A stretch of DNA of 35,989 nucleotides from Gammaproteobacteria bacterium. GTDB taxonomy: Bacteria; Pseudomonadota; Gammaproteobacteria; Steroidobacterales; Steroidobacteraceae. The notes under the pieces are model-generated. The model searched no databases. It was not told the origin of the DNA and saw only the letters and a list, made by a program, of their open reading frames with translations. Made by a program: the position numbers and the translations under genes. Below, piece after piece: positions 1 through 6,993 of the stretch. The stretch is taken from assembly GCA_025358615.1 (NCBI GenBank), contig JANYIY010000460.1, positions 1 to 35,989 of the forward strand, written 5' to 3'. Position 1 is the stretch's first letter; every line of letters starts with the position of its first letter.

Positions 1-2252
1 ATGAACGCCTCCGCCACTTGTTTGAGCGTTTCGCGATCGGCAGATTCGCCGTGTTGCGCCACTAACCACCCATAAGCACGTATCTGCCGTGCGGCTTCGA
101 GCATTTGCGCGAACGACTGGTCCTTGTCGCGTTCTCGTTGCTGCGCCACGCGGTTTTGGCACAGCTTGATTGCCCGCTCGAAGCGCTCGCGCAAACCACG
201 CTCATCAGCCCTTGGCATTTCTCCCCAGCTTTCGAAGCTAGCGCGCCACTGCGCATGCTGCGCCGTCGCTTCGAGTAAGGCCGGCCCCGATAGCGTGGCG
301 GCCTGCTCGATCTCCTCGCATAACGCCACCGCTTGTCCTTTGCTCGCCTCGAGACTCGCCGTGAATTCGGAATAAGCCTGCTGGCGCTTCTGAAACACGG
401 CGTCGCACTGCGCACGAAACTCGTTCCACAGCGTCTGTTCCTGATCGCGTGGCGCCGTGCCCACGTCCTTCCACAACGCTTGCAGCCGCTTCACCTCATC
501 CGTGGCCTCGCGGCTGTCCTCTTTCGTGATCAACTGCTGCGCGCGTTGAATGAGGGATTTTTTCTCCGCGACATTTTGCGCGTACCAGGCATCGATCCGG
601 CCATGCAGCCGACCCATCGCGGCGTCGAACTCTTCTTGCACGGCTCGGCCCGCGGCGCGCTCTACCGGCGCATGCTGCCGAAACTCGCGCGGCGCCTCAC
701 GCAGCACGGCGGCCATCGCGCGCCAGTCCGGATGCTCTGCGCTTTGCGCGGACTCGAACGCCTGCAGCCGTGCGACCACTGCCTTGCGCCTCGCCACGTT
801 GCCTTGCCGCAGTTTGGCCTGCGCCTCGAAGTACTCGCGGCACGGTTGGTACGCAGCCTGTGCGGCCACGTGAAAGCGCTGCCAATCCGCCTCCGAATCG
901 CTGACGATCCCCTTGCTGATGGTCTTCCATTGCTCCTGCAGCTGCTTGATCCGCTCCGCAAGCGCCTGCGGCGCCTCGGTCGATCCCATCAGCCCCTCCA
1001 TTTCCGCAATCAACTCCGCGCGCTTGGGCGCCACGGCAAAATCCTTCCACTCTTTGAGCTCGTTGAGCTTGGCGTCGAGCTGGTGCACCTGCTTCTCGAT
1101 ATACGCCGGCACCACCGGCGCCGTCGGCAACTTCTCCTCGATGGCCCTGCGCAGTCCCGCGGCCCGTCCGGTATTGCCCTCACGAATCGCGCTGTTCACC
1201 TGCCCGATCAGCCCGCCGATTCGGCGCACGGCTGCCGCCTCTACGGCCAGCCGCTCGGCCCGCACCTTTTCTTCTGCCGCGCGGATCCGCGCGGCCTCGA
1301 CCGCCGCGAGCGCCTCAGCCTCGCTTTGCCTCTGCACATCCTCCGCCGCTTGGGCAACGGCTGCTTCTCGGGTCGCCTCGCGCGCCGCCAGCTGCGCCGC
1401 ATGGCGCGATACCTCTGCCGCCTGCTCGGCCAGCTCCCGCAAATGCCCATCGATGACTTGACGACAACGCTCGATGGCCACGCGCGCGCGTTCCTGGATT
1501 TCCGGCCCCGCCAGCGACTCGACCTTGCGCCACTGCGTCTGGTAGTACTCGAACGACGCCGTGTAGTTTGCGTCGTAGACCCGCTGGCTGACATGCTCCA
1601 GAGACCCACACGACGAAGTCACATCGCTCTCGATCTGCGCGATGCGTTCCTCCTCGGCACGCAGCGCATCGTGCTTCTGCTTGAGGATTTTGTAGACGCT
1701 CTTATCCTTGTCGCGCGCCAATTTCAGCAATCGCGACAACTCCACGGGATCTTCGATCCGCTGCGCCGCCAACTGCCGTATGCGGCTGGACGAGCCCTCG
1801 ATGGCGAGCGTCGCCACCTGCTGCAGGTCGCTGATCGCAGCGAGCATGTCGGACAAGTGCCTTGTATCGCTGCACAACCCCGCCACCGACAGTACTGCCG
1901 CAGCGTTGCCCGCTGCCCGCAGGACGCCGAAATCGACCGTCCCCGCATCGATTAGTTGCGCCAGCCGCTCCTGCGCGACTCTCTCGAGTGGCGATGCGGC
2001 TGCGTGTGGCGACAATGCTCGTTCGGCTGCTGCTGGTGCAGGTGACGCGCCGGCACTCAACCCCGCCAGCTTCCTTAAAACCTCGCCATCCGGCAATTTG
2101 CGCACCGCCGCCGCGCGCAGCACCTCATCACCATCGCCCAAGGCGGTGGCGACGATGAAATCCGGAGATCCTGCCTCCAGCGCCGCCACTTGGGCCTCCA
2201 AGGTAGGCGGCGACGGCTGAACTGGACGAAATAGCTGTGTAAGCGGCTTCAT
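1..2252 (-). CDS. DUF349 domain-containing protein (C-terminus beyond window)
   Basis: The reading frame is open from an ATG at 2252 to the left edge, giving about 750 residues, so the C-terminus is missing. It begins MKPLTQLFRPVQPSPPTLEA. Residues ~15-190 are Ala/Leu-rich and helical (ALGDGDEVLRAAAVRKL, RIRQLAAQRIEDP), resembling HEAT-like repeats. Residues ~255-340 form a charged Ala/Glu/Arg stretch likely to be coiled coil. From ~400 on come DUF349-type repeats with spaced Trp and Phe (QWKTISKG...DWQRFHVAAQAAY; LWKDVGTAPRDQEQTLWNEF; QWRASFESWGEMP). This size and order match the long DUF349 proteins of gammaproteobacteria; their molecular role is not established. AAGGT precedes the ATG, and a consensus -10 lies about 50 bp upstream. 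Family assignment is firm; function is unknown. Confidence 0.85.
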   Translation of the reverse strand, partial: MKPLTQLFRPVQPSPPTLEAQVAALEAGSPDFIVATALGDGDEVLRAAAVRKLPDGEVLRKLAGLSAGASPAPAAAERALSPHAAASPLERVAQERLAQLIDAGTVDFGVLRAAGNAAAVLSVAGLCSDTRHLSDMLAAISDLQQVATLAIEGSSSRIRQLAAQRIEDPVELSRLLKLARDKDKSVYKILKQKHDALRAEEERIAQIESDVTSSCGSLEHVSQRVYDANYTASFEYYQTQWRKVESLAGPEIQERARVAIERCRQVIDGHLRELAEQAAEVSRHAAQLAAREATREAAVAQAAEDVQRQSEAEALAAVEAARIRAAEEKVRAERLAVEAAAVRRIGGLIGQVNSAIREGNTGRAAGLRRAIEEKLPTAPVVPAYIEKQVHQLDAKLNELKEWKDFAVAPKRAELIAEMEGLMGSTEAPQALAERIKQLQEQWKTISKGIVSDSEADWQRFHVAAQAAYQPCREYFEAQAKLRQGNVARRKAVVARLQAFESAQSAEHPDWRAMAAVLREAPREFRQHAPVERAAGRAVQEEFDAAMGRLHGRIDAWYAQNVAEKKSLIQRAQQLITKEDSREATDEVKRLQALWKDVGTAPRDQEQTLWNEFRAQCDAVFQKRQQAYSEFTASLEASKGQAVALCEEIEQAATLSGPALLEATAQHAQWRASFESWGEMPRADERGLRERFERAIKLCQNRVAQQRERDKDQSFAQMLEAARQIRAYGWLVAQHGESADRETLKQVAEAF

Positions 2253-2301
2253 TGACCTTGAACGGCACGGAAACCATGCCTTTATATCTGAGTGTCGTTA
2301 A

Positions 2302-2307
2302 ATTATA
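2302..2307 (-). promoter_or_regulatory. Candidate -10 box (TATAAT) for the DUF349 gene
   Basis: A perfect TATAAT on the minus strand lies about 50 bp upstream of the ATG at 2252, predicting a 5' leader of roughly 43 nt. No good -35 hexamer is visible at 16-18 bp; a TTGACT at 2337-2342 is too far away. The call rests on the -10 match and position only. Confidence 0.4.
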
Positions 2308-2338
2308 TCGGCAAACGCGGCCGCGCGCAGGCCGCAAG

Positions 2339-2386
2339 TCAAGCCGCAATCTCAATGCGATTGCCATCCGGATCAAGCAGCGACTT
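2339..2386 (-). pseudogene. C-terminal stump of a VOC/glyoxalase-family protein
   Basis: In this frame the minus strand reads KSLLDPDGNRIEIAA followed by TGA, with another TGA immediately upstream. The DPDGNxIE(I/L) string close to the terminus is the classic C-terminal signature of vicinal-oxygen-chelate (glyoxalase/bleomycin-resistance) proteins, whose last metal ligand is this Glu. Nothing else of the domain is present. It overlaps, in another frame, the last codons of the hypothetical gene at 2373-2792, so that gene's end appears to be fused onto the stump. The string is short, so chance cannot be excluded, but the match is specific. Confidence 0.5.
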
Positions 2387-2792
2387 TCAGATCCAATATG
2401 ACCCGGGCCGTCAAATCATAGTTAGCCGAGAAATAGCAGCTGCCCTCGCCGAGCACTTGCACCCACTCGCGCGTGAGATCGAAGTTGCCGCGCCATTCTT
2501 CCGGCAAGTCTCGAAACGCGCTGATTGCAATCATCCTGTGTCCGGTCGCGGCGAGGCTGCCCTGATATTGAAACAAATAGCGTCGCCATGCGGCAGCGCT
2601 AATTTTGAGTTGCGGGGCGAGGCTGTTGCGCAACGAGGTTTTGGCCTTGGCCAGAACCAGAGCATCAGGCTTCCATGATCCGCCGCATACTTCTATCCAA
2701 TTCATAGGCGCTGACGGCAACACGCCGGACGCCTGCAGGCAAGCCGCGAGGCGGATGCCCATGCCATGCAACAAAACGCTAAAGAACGGCAC
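2373..2792 (-). CDS. Hypothetical protein, ~139 aa
   Basis: No named family is recognised. The central part (AAAWRRYLFQYQGSLAATGHRMIAISAFRDLPEEWRGNF...VLGEGSCYFSANYDLTARVILDLKV) resembles uncharacterised gammaproteobacterial proteins of the form WRxYxxQYxG...xxIxINAF...V.GGGxCyf...yd, which I recall only as hypothetical. The longest frame starts at a GTG (2792) that overlaps the MFS stop by 14 bases. An internal ATG at 2762 (MGIRLAACLQASG) would leave a short hydrophobic N-terminus that could be a weak signal sequence. It follows the MFS gene on the same strand and may be cotranscribed. The last residues (LDLKVAA) overlap the VOC stump, so the native C-terminus may have been replaced. The gene is likely real; start and function are unknown. 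Confidence 0.6.
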   Translation of the reverse strand: MPFFSVLLHGMGIRLAACLQASGVLPSAPMNWIEVCGGSWKPDALVLAKAKTSLRNSLAPQLKISAAAWRRYLFQYQGSLAATGHRMIAISAFRDLPEEWRGNFDLTREWVQVLGEGSCYFSANYDLTARVILDLKVAA

Positions 2793-3981
2793 CCCTTCCC
2801 CTGCTCCCCGCCATCTTCCAATCCAGCTCAGCCAGCCTCGGCACCATCCATATCCAGCCGATCAAGCCCAGCATGCTCACCCCCGCCGCCACCACGAAGG
2901 CATTCGTGTAATGCCCCGTGCTCTGGATGATATAGCCCGTGAGCCAAGGCGCGATAATCCCCGGCAGATTGCCGAGCGAGTTCTGAATACCCACCCATCG
3001 CCCCGACGCCGGTGGCCCGGCGAGGATTTCGCTCATGGCGTACACCCCGGGCGAGGACGCCCCACACAGCGATTGGTAAACGAACAAACTCACCAACGCC
3101 ACCTTCGGCGACCCCATTGCCATGGCCAGCATGCAGATCACCGAGCCCACGTGAGCCACCGCCATCACCGATTTGTAGCCGGCATTCGCCGAGCCGCCGC
3201 GCGCCAGGTATTTGTCGATGCCCCATCCCGCGAGAAACGCGCTCAATGCATTCACCATGTACGCGCTGGTCGCCACCCACGCCATGTCGATAATGCAGAA
3301 GCCGCGCTCGGTTTGCAGATACGACGGCAGCCAGGCCAACATGAAATAGAACACATAGTTGCTCGCGAACAATCCCAGCGACGTGCCCCACAGCGACGGC
3401 TGCTTGAGAATCATCCACCAGGTCGGCGAGTCTTCTCTACTTGCGCTCACCGCCGTGCGTACCTGCCCCGCCACCCGCGACCACGGCAACAGCCACAGCA
3501 ACGACAGTCCACCAAACACCCAGAACGCCGAGCGCCAGCCGAAGTTCGCCATCAATAGGCCGCCGGCCAGAGTGCCCACCACCGGACCGGATAAATACCC
3601 CAGCGCAATTATCCCGTTCGCCGTGCCCAGACCTTTGGCGGGTACGATCGCCGCCAGTATTTTCGCTACGCCGGGAAAACCTGCACTCTCTCCCAAGCCG
3701 AGCAGCAGCCGCAGCACCAGCAGCATCGCGAAAGAATGCGCGAAGCCGATCAGTATGGTGGCCGATGCCCACAGCGTGAGTCCCGCCGCCAGTATGCGGT
3801 GCGCCCCATAGCGCTCCGACAGCCAGCCCACTGGAATTTGCGTCCACGCATAGGTCCAGGAAAACGCCGACAACAGTATCCCCATCTGCGTGTAACTGAA
3901 GCCCAGATCGCCCTGTACCAGGTGCGCCGCCGTGGATAGGCTGCCGCGATCGACATAGTTGATGAACAGCAGCGTCGCCAT
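2779..3981 (-). CDS. MFS transporter, anion:cation symporter (ACS)-like
   Basis: A hydrophobic 400-residue protein predicted to have about 12 membrane helices in the inner membrane. TM1 contains INYVDRGSLS, the loop-2/3 motif is GWLSERYGAHRIL, and TM4-5 carry RLLLGLGESAGFPGVAKI. These are hallmarks of the ACS branch (hexuronate, galactonate and phthalate carriers). The ATG at 3981 leaves only about 10 residues before the YVDR motif, fewer than usual. The frame stays open upstream (…ARSPIVFL-M) to a CTG at 4047 that overlaps the aldolase stop, so the true start may be non-ATG. It lies directly downstream of the class II aldolase gene on the same strand, so it may import that enzyme's sugar-acid-type substrate (inference). 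Confidence 0.85.
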   Translation of the reverse strand: MATLLFINYVDRGSLSTAAHLVQGDLGFSYTQMGILLSAFSWTYAWTQIPVGWLSERYGAHRILAAGLTLWASATILIGFAHSFAMLLVLRLLLGLGESAGFPGVAKILAAIVPAKGLGTANGIIALGYLSGPVVGTLAGGLLMANFGWRSAFWVFGGLSLLWLLPWSRVAGQVRTAVSASREDSPTWWMILKQPSLWGTSLGLFASNYVFYFMLAWLPSYLQTERGFCIIDMAWVATSAYMVNALSAFLAGWGIDKYLARGGSANAGYKSVMAVAHVGSVICMLAMAMGSPKVALVSLFVYQSLCGASSPGVYAMSEILAGPPASGRWVGIQNSLGNLPGIIAPWLTGYIIQSTGHYTNAFVVAAGVSMLGLIGWIWMVPRLAELDWKMAGSRGRGAVL

Positions 3982-4043
3982 CAGGAAAACGATGGGGCTG
4001 CGCGCTGCGCGCGCTGGGTCTATCGCTGTAGGAACGGGCGGAT

Positions 4044-4817
4044 TCAGCTCGCGTAATCCGAATGGCTGCGATCGAGTACGCGCTTCAAGGCTTCGAAGTG
4101 CAGCTCAGAGCGGTCGCGGCCGCCGACGCTACCGCCCGCGGAATACTGCGCCGCCGTCATTTTGACAATCGGTTCCGGGATGAGCTGCAAAGGCCGGCCC
4201 GTCGACAATGCCAGCACCTGCGCCTGCGCCGCGCGCTCCAAAAAGTACAGCCTCTCGAACGCCAGCGGGATGCTCTTGCCCACCACCAATACGCCGTGAT
4301 TACCCATCATCAGCACCGACTTGTCGCCGAGTGCGCGCGCCAGGCGTTCACCCTCGGTCTCATCGAAGGCGAAACCGTTGTAGCCCGGATCGTAGGCCAC
4401 ATCATTGTAGAACCCGAGCGCACTCTGCACCGCCATTTCCAGCCGCGGATTCTGCAGCATGCACAGCGCCGTCGCGTACGGCATATGCGTGTGCAGCACA
4501 CAGCGCCCCTGCGGCGACAGCCGATGCACCGGCTGATGGATGTATAGCGCGGTGTCCTCCACCGCCCCCTGCCCGCTCAGCACTTTCCCCTTGAAATCCA
4601 CCACCAGGAAATCGCTGGCCTTTACCTCCGACCAGTGCATGCCAAAGGGCGCGAGCAGGAATCGGTCCGTGTGCCCCGGCACCAGCAGCGTCAAATGATT
4701 GTCGATGCCCTCGTTCAAGCCGAAGCGATCCGCCAATCGATAGCACGCCGCCAGATCGATTCGGGCACTGCGTTCAGCGTCAGCCGACGCCTGCACGGAC
4801 TTGAGACTGGCATTCAT
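4044..4817 (-). CDS. Class II aldolase/adducin family protein
   Basis: A 257-residue cytosolic protein of the zinc-dependent class II aldolase/adducin fold (fuculose- and ribulose-phosphate aldolases and epimerases, and decarboxylases). Likely metal ligands are H109 and H111 in the HTHMPYATAL segment and H174 in MMGNHGVLVVG. An early acidic/Asn segment, LNEGIDNHLTLLVPG, fits the family N-terminus. I chose the ATG at 4817 (MNASLKSVQASADAE) because AGGGGA lies at good spacing and a perfect -10 box sits just upstream. The frame continues open to 4985 through an 8-bp tandem repeat. It precedes the MFS transporter on the same strand, suggesting a small uptake-and-cleavage operon. The substrate cannot be told from sequence. 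Confidence 0.85.
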   Translation of the reverse strand: MNASLKSVQASADAERSARIDLAACYRLADRFGLNEGIDNHLTLLVPGHTDRFLLAPFGMHWSEVKASDFLVVDFKGKVLSGQGAVEDTALYIHQPVHRLSPQGRCVLHTHMPYATALCMLQNPRLEMAVQSALGFYNDVAYDPGYNGFAFDETEGERLARALGDKSVLMMGNHGVLVVGKSIPLAFERLYFLERAAQAQVLALSTGRPLQLIPEPIVKMTAAQYSAGGSVGGRDRSELHFEALKRVLDRSHSDYAS

Positions 4818-4839
4818 GGGGATCCCCTGACGATCGTCG

Positions 4840-4845
4840 ATTATA
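4840..4845 (-). promoter_or_regulatory. Candidate -10 box (TATAAT) for the aldolase gene
   Basis: A perfect TATAAT on the minus strand is centred about 25 bp upstream of the ATG at 4817, predicting a leader of about 16 nt that contains the AGGGGA ribosome-binding site. No strong -35 is apparent. It supports the 4817 start over the longer open frame. Confidence 0.45.
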
Positions 4846-4922
4846 TTCGGGCCAGTATATGCCGGGTGTGCAGCGACCGCGACATCCGCACCGCGGTCCA
4901 ACCGGCAAATTAAGGTAAATGC

Positions 4923-4957
4923 GGCGTTTCGGCGTTTCGGCGTTTCGGCGTTTCGGC
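4923..4957. repeat. 8-bp tandem repeat, four copies plus partial
   Basis: The unit GGCGTTTC is repeated exactly four times (4923-4954) followed by GGC. On the minus strand it reads GAAACGCC. It lies in the 167-bp gap between the DUF885 stop and the aldolase start. Because 8 is not a multiple of 3, copy-number change would shift any reading frame running through it, including the open frame that extends upstream of the aldolase. Confidence 0.9.
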
Positions 4958-4984
4958 GGCAACGCGCAGCGCGTAGCGCTGCCA

Positions 4985-6763
4985 TCACGGCAGTAGACGC
5001 TCCAATACGGGCAACGGCACCGCCCCCTGTTTAAGCGCGGCCTCGTGAAACTCCCGCAAACTAAACGCCGCTCCGCGCTTCGCGCGGAAGTGCTCGCGCA
5101 CCGCCAGCCAGCCCTTGTATCCCGCATAGTAGGTCGGCAACTGGCACGACGACAGCTTGGCGCGCTGCAGCTTGGCCGTGGCCTCTTCAGTTTCCTGATA
5201 CGTGCTCCGGGTCATCAAATCCATGGCCTCCCGATCGGTCATCCCCAGGGTCTGCATGCGCACGTCCAATATCGTATTCGCGAGTACCCGGAGCAGTTGC
5301 TTTTGTAGCGTCAGCCGATATCCCGGCGTATCTCCCAAGTATCCCTGCTCCGCCATCAACTGCTGCGTATACACCGCCCAACCTTCGATGTACGGCCCAT
5401 TGCCGAAAATATTTCGCAGCAGCCGGCGCGAGCGCGGCTGCACCTCGTTCGCATACTCCGCCTGCACATAGTGACCCGGCATGGCCTCGTGCACCGTCAA
5501 ATGCTGAGCCCCCGACTCGTTGTACTCGCGCAGCTTCGAATCCACGCGCGCCTGCGGCCAGGTACTCGGAATCGGCGTCACCCAAAAGAACGCCCCCAGC
5601 TTCGGCTCCAACGCCGGCGCCGCATTGAATCCGCCGACTCCATATACCCCACGCATGAATGCCGGGGTCTCGATCACTTCCAAGTTGCGGTTCGGCGGCA
5701 ACGTCAACAAGCCTTTGGCCTTGACGAACGCCGTCGCCGCCGCCAACGCCTGCTTTGCCGACGGAATGAACGTCGCCGCCGTCGCATGCTGCCGCGCCAC
5801 GTCCGCCAGCGCCTGCTCTACCGTCTTCGGCGCCGCAAGCCGCGTTATTTCCGCCTGCACCGCAACCAGATCCGCCTCCGCCTCTGCCAGCAGCGCCTCC
5901 GGCGTCTTGCCGGTCGCCAGCACCAGCCGAAACTTCTTCGCGTATCTTTCCTTCCCCAACCGCCAATCACTTTTTTTCTCCGCCAGGTTGTCTTCGAGCC
6001 AGCGGTTGAATCCATTCAATGCCGCGATCGCAGCGGCCGCGGACTGGTCATAGCGCATGCGCAAGTCGCCTGGGCAGTCGCCCCGCAAGGTGCTGTCGAT
6101 GAGCGCAACGTTGCCCGCATTTTCTTCGCGCGCCACTTGATTCCAGATGTCCGGAGAATCCTGCAAATTCGCCTCAGCCTGGCGGATGAAGTCAGGAATT
6201 TTGTTCAAGCGATTGATGATGTGCCGGTAGCGGTCCACCGCCGGCGCGTACTGCAGCACGTAGGGCGTATACAAAGCATTGCCCACCAGTTCCACATAGG
6301 TAGTCGGATTGTGCCGGTACCCCTGGATCTCACCCAGCTCCAAGCGCGAAGCGCCCAGCGCATCATGCATGATGTCGATATCCGCCTTCTGCTCGGCGTC
6401 CACCGCCGCCGCATCAAACTTACCGATCCGCGCCTCCATGTCGTGCAGGAAAGCCCGCGACGCCGCAATGCCCGCCGGACTAAAGTCATCCAGCAAGTCA
6501 TCCAGCCCCGTACCGCGATGCTCGTGGTAACCGACTCCAGTTGCAGTCGCCGGCGACAACGCCAAGGTGCCGAAGACGAAGTCATCCACCAGTTGTTCGA
6601 ATTGACTATCGGTCCCCGACTTGGCCGACGCGGCTTTGCCCGCGGCGAGTGCCGCCGTCGCACCAGCCGCCACCGAGCTAGCATTCGACCCCGCCCAAAC
6701 GCCGCAACCCGCGAGCACCCCGGCCAGCACACAAGTAACACGCAACAGCAGTATTTTGTTCAT
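4985..6763 (-). CDS. DUF885 family lipoprotein, putative zinc metallopeptidase
   Basis: A 592-residue DUF885 protein. The N-terminus MNKILLLRVTCVLAGVLAGC is a lipoprotein signal with lipobox LAGC, so it should be anchored by Cys20 in the envelope. Residues ~55-590 match the DUF885 fold: FxxLVDDFVFGTLALSPATATGVGYHEH near the start and a zinc-binding HEAMPGHY motif at 425-432, followed by an EGWAVYTQQLM segment supplying the downstream Glu and an LxxxxxxLLRxLANTILDVRMQ helix. DUF885 proteins resemble M32-type/gluzincin peptidases, so peptide hydrolysis is the best guess; the substrate is unproven. The gene is full length. Its TGA overlaps an ATG (TGATG) in frame with the downstream aldolase. 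Confidence 0.9.
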   Translation of the reverse strand: MNKILLLRVTCVLAGVLAGCGVWAGSNASSVAAGATAALAAGKAASAKSGTDSQFEQLVDDFVFGTLALSPATATGVGYHEHRGTGLDDLLDDFSPAGIAASRAFLHDMEARIGKFDAAAVDAEQKADIDIMHDALGASRLELGEIQGYRHNPTTYVELVGNALYTPYVLQYAPAVDRYRHIINRLNKIPDFIRQAEANLQDSPDIWNQVAREENAGNVALIDSTLRGDCPGDLRMRYDQSAAAAIAALNGFNRWLEDNLAEKKSDWRLGKERYAKKFRLVLATGKTPEALLAEAEADLVAVQAEITRLAAPKTVEQALADVARQHATAATFIPSAKQALAAATAFVKAKGLLTLPPNRNLEVIETPAFMRGVYGVGGFNAAPALEPKLGAFFWVTPIPSTWPQARVDSKLREYNESGAQHLTVHEAMPGHYVQAEYANEVQPRSRRLLRNIFGNGPYIEGWAVYTQQLMAEQGYLGDTPGYRLTLQKQLLRVLANTILDVRMQTLGMTDREAMDLMTRSTYQETEEATAKLQRAKLSSCQLPTYYAGYKGWLAVREHFRAKRGAAFSLREFHEAALKQGAVPLPVLERLLP

Positions 6764-6844
6764 GACCCATCTTCGGGCAAATCCCGCCCATCAGTCCAGC
6801 GCCGCACTCCGCCCCACGGCCGTCCTGCGTCGCACGCCTGTACT

Positions 6845-6871
6845 CCCAAGCTGCTCGCTCCCCTGCTTGGG
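6845..6871. promoter_or_regulatory. 7-bp inverted repeat before a -10 box
   Basis: CCCAAGC (6845-6851) and GCTTGGG (6865-6871) form a perfect inverted repeat with a 13-bp spacer, immediately followed by TAATAT at 6873-6878. That hexamer is a plausible -10 for the leader ORF and serine hydrolase downstream. The repeat covers the -35/spacer region, as an operator would. No regulator gene is adjacent. Confidence 0.4.
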
Positions 6872-6909
6872 TTAATATGCTCGCCGCCATCACGCTGGGA
6901 GAAGCCGAC

Positions 6910-6993
6910 ATGAAGTGGAGCGTCGTCATCACCGCCTGCGGCGCATCACTGCTCTTCCTTGCACACACGCCCGTGAGTCATACCCCGCGATGA
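6910..6993 (+). CDS. 27-aa leader ORF coupled to the serine hydrolase
   Basis: The ORF encodes MKWSVVITACGASLLFLAHT followed by PVSHTPR. It has a strong Shine-Dalgarno (GGGAGAAG) about 5-10 nt before the ATG. It is short and hydrophobic with an N-terminal Lys, like a membrane or signal peptide without a mature domain. Its TGA overlaps the next gene's ATG (ATGA), and the hydrolase has no obvious ribosome-binding site of its own. The likely role is to load ribosomes for the downstream gene, though a functional micropeptide is possible. No homologue is recognised. Confidence 0.5.
   Translation: MKWSVVITACGASLLFLAHTPVSHTPR

Noticed and set aside
333-1955. 540-codon open frame on the plus strand
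   Set aside because: It is opposite the DUF349 gene and reads as Arg/Leu/His-rich low-complexity protein with no domain; the minus-strand frame has clear family features.
4923-4957. CRISPR-like repeat
   Set aside because: The units are 8 bp and contiguous with no spacers, so it is a simple tandem repeat.
5471-6913. 480-codon plus-strand open frame
   Set aside because: Antisense to the DUF885 gene, Arg/His-rich composition, no recognisable motif; a by-product of high GC.
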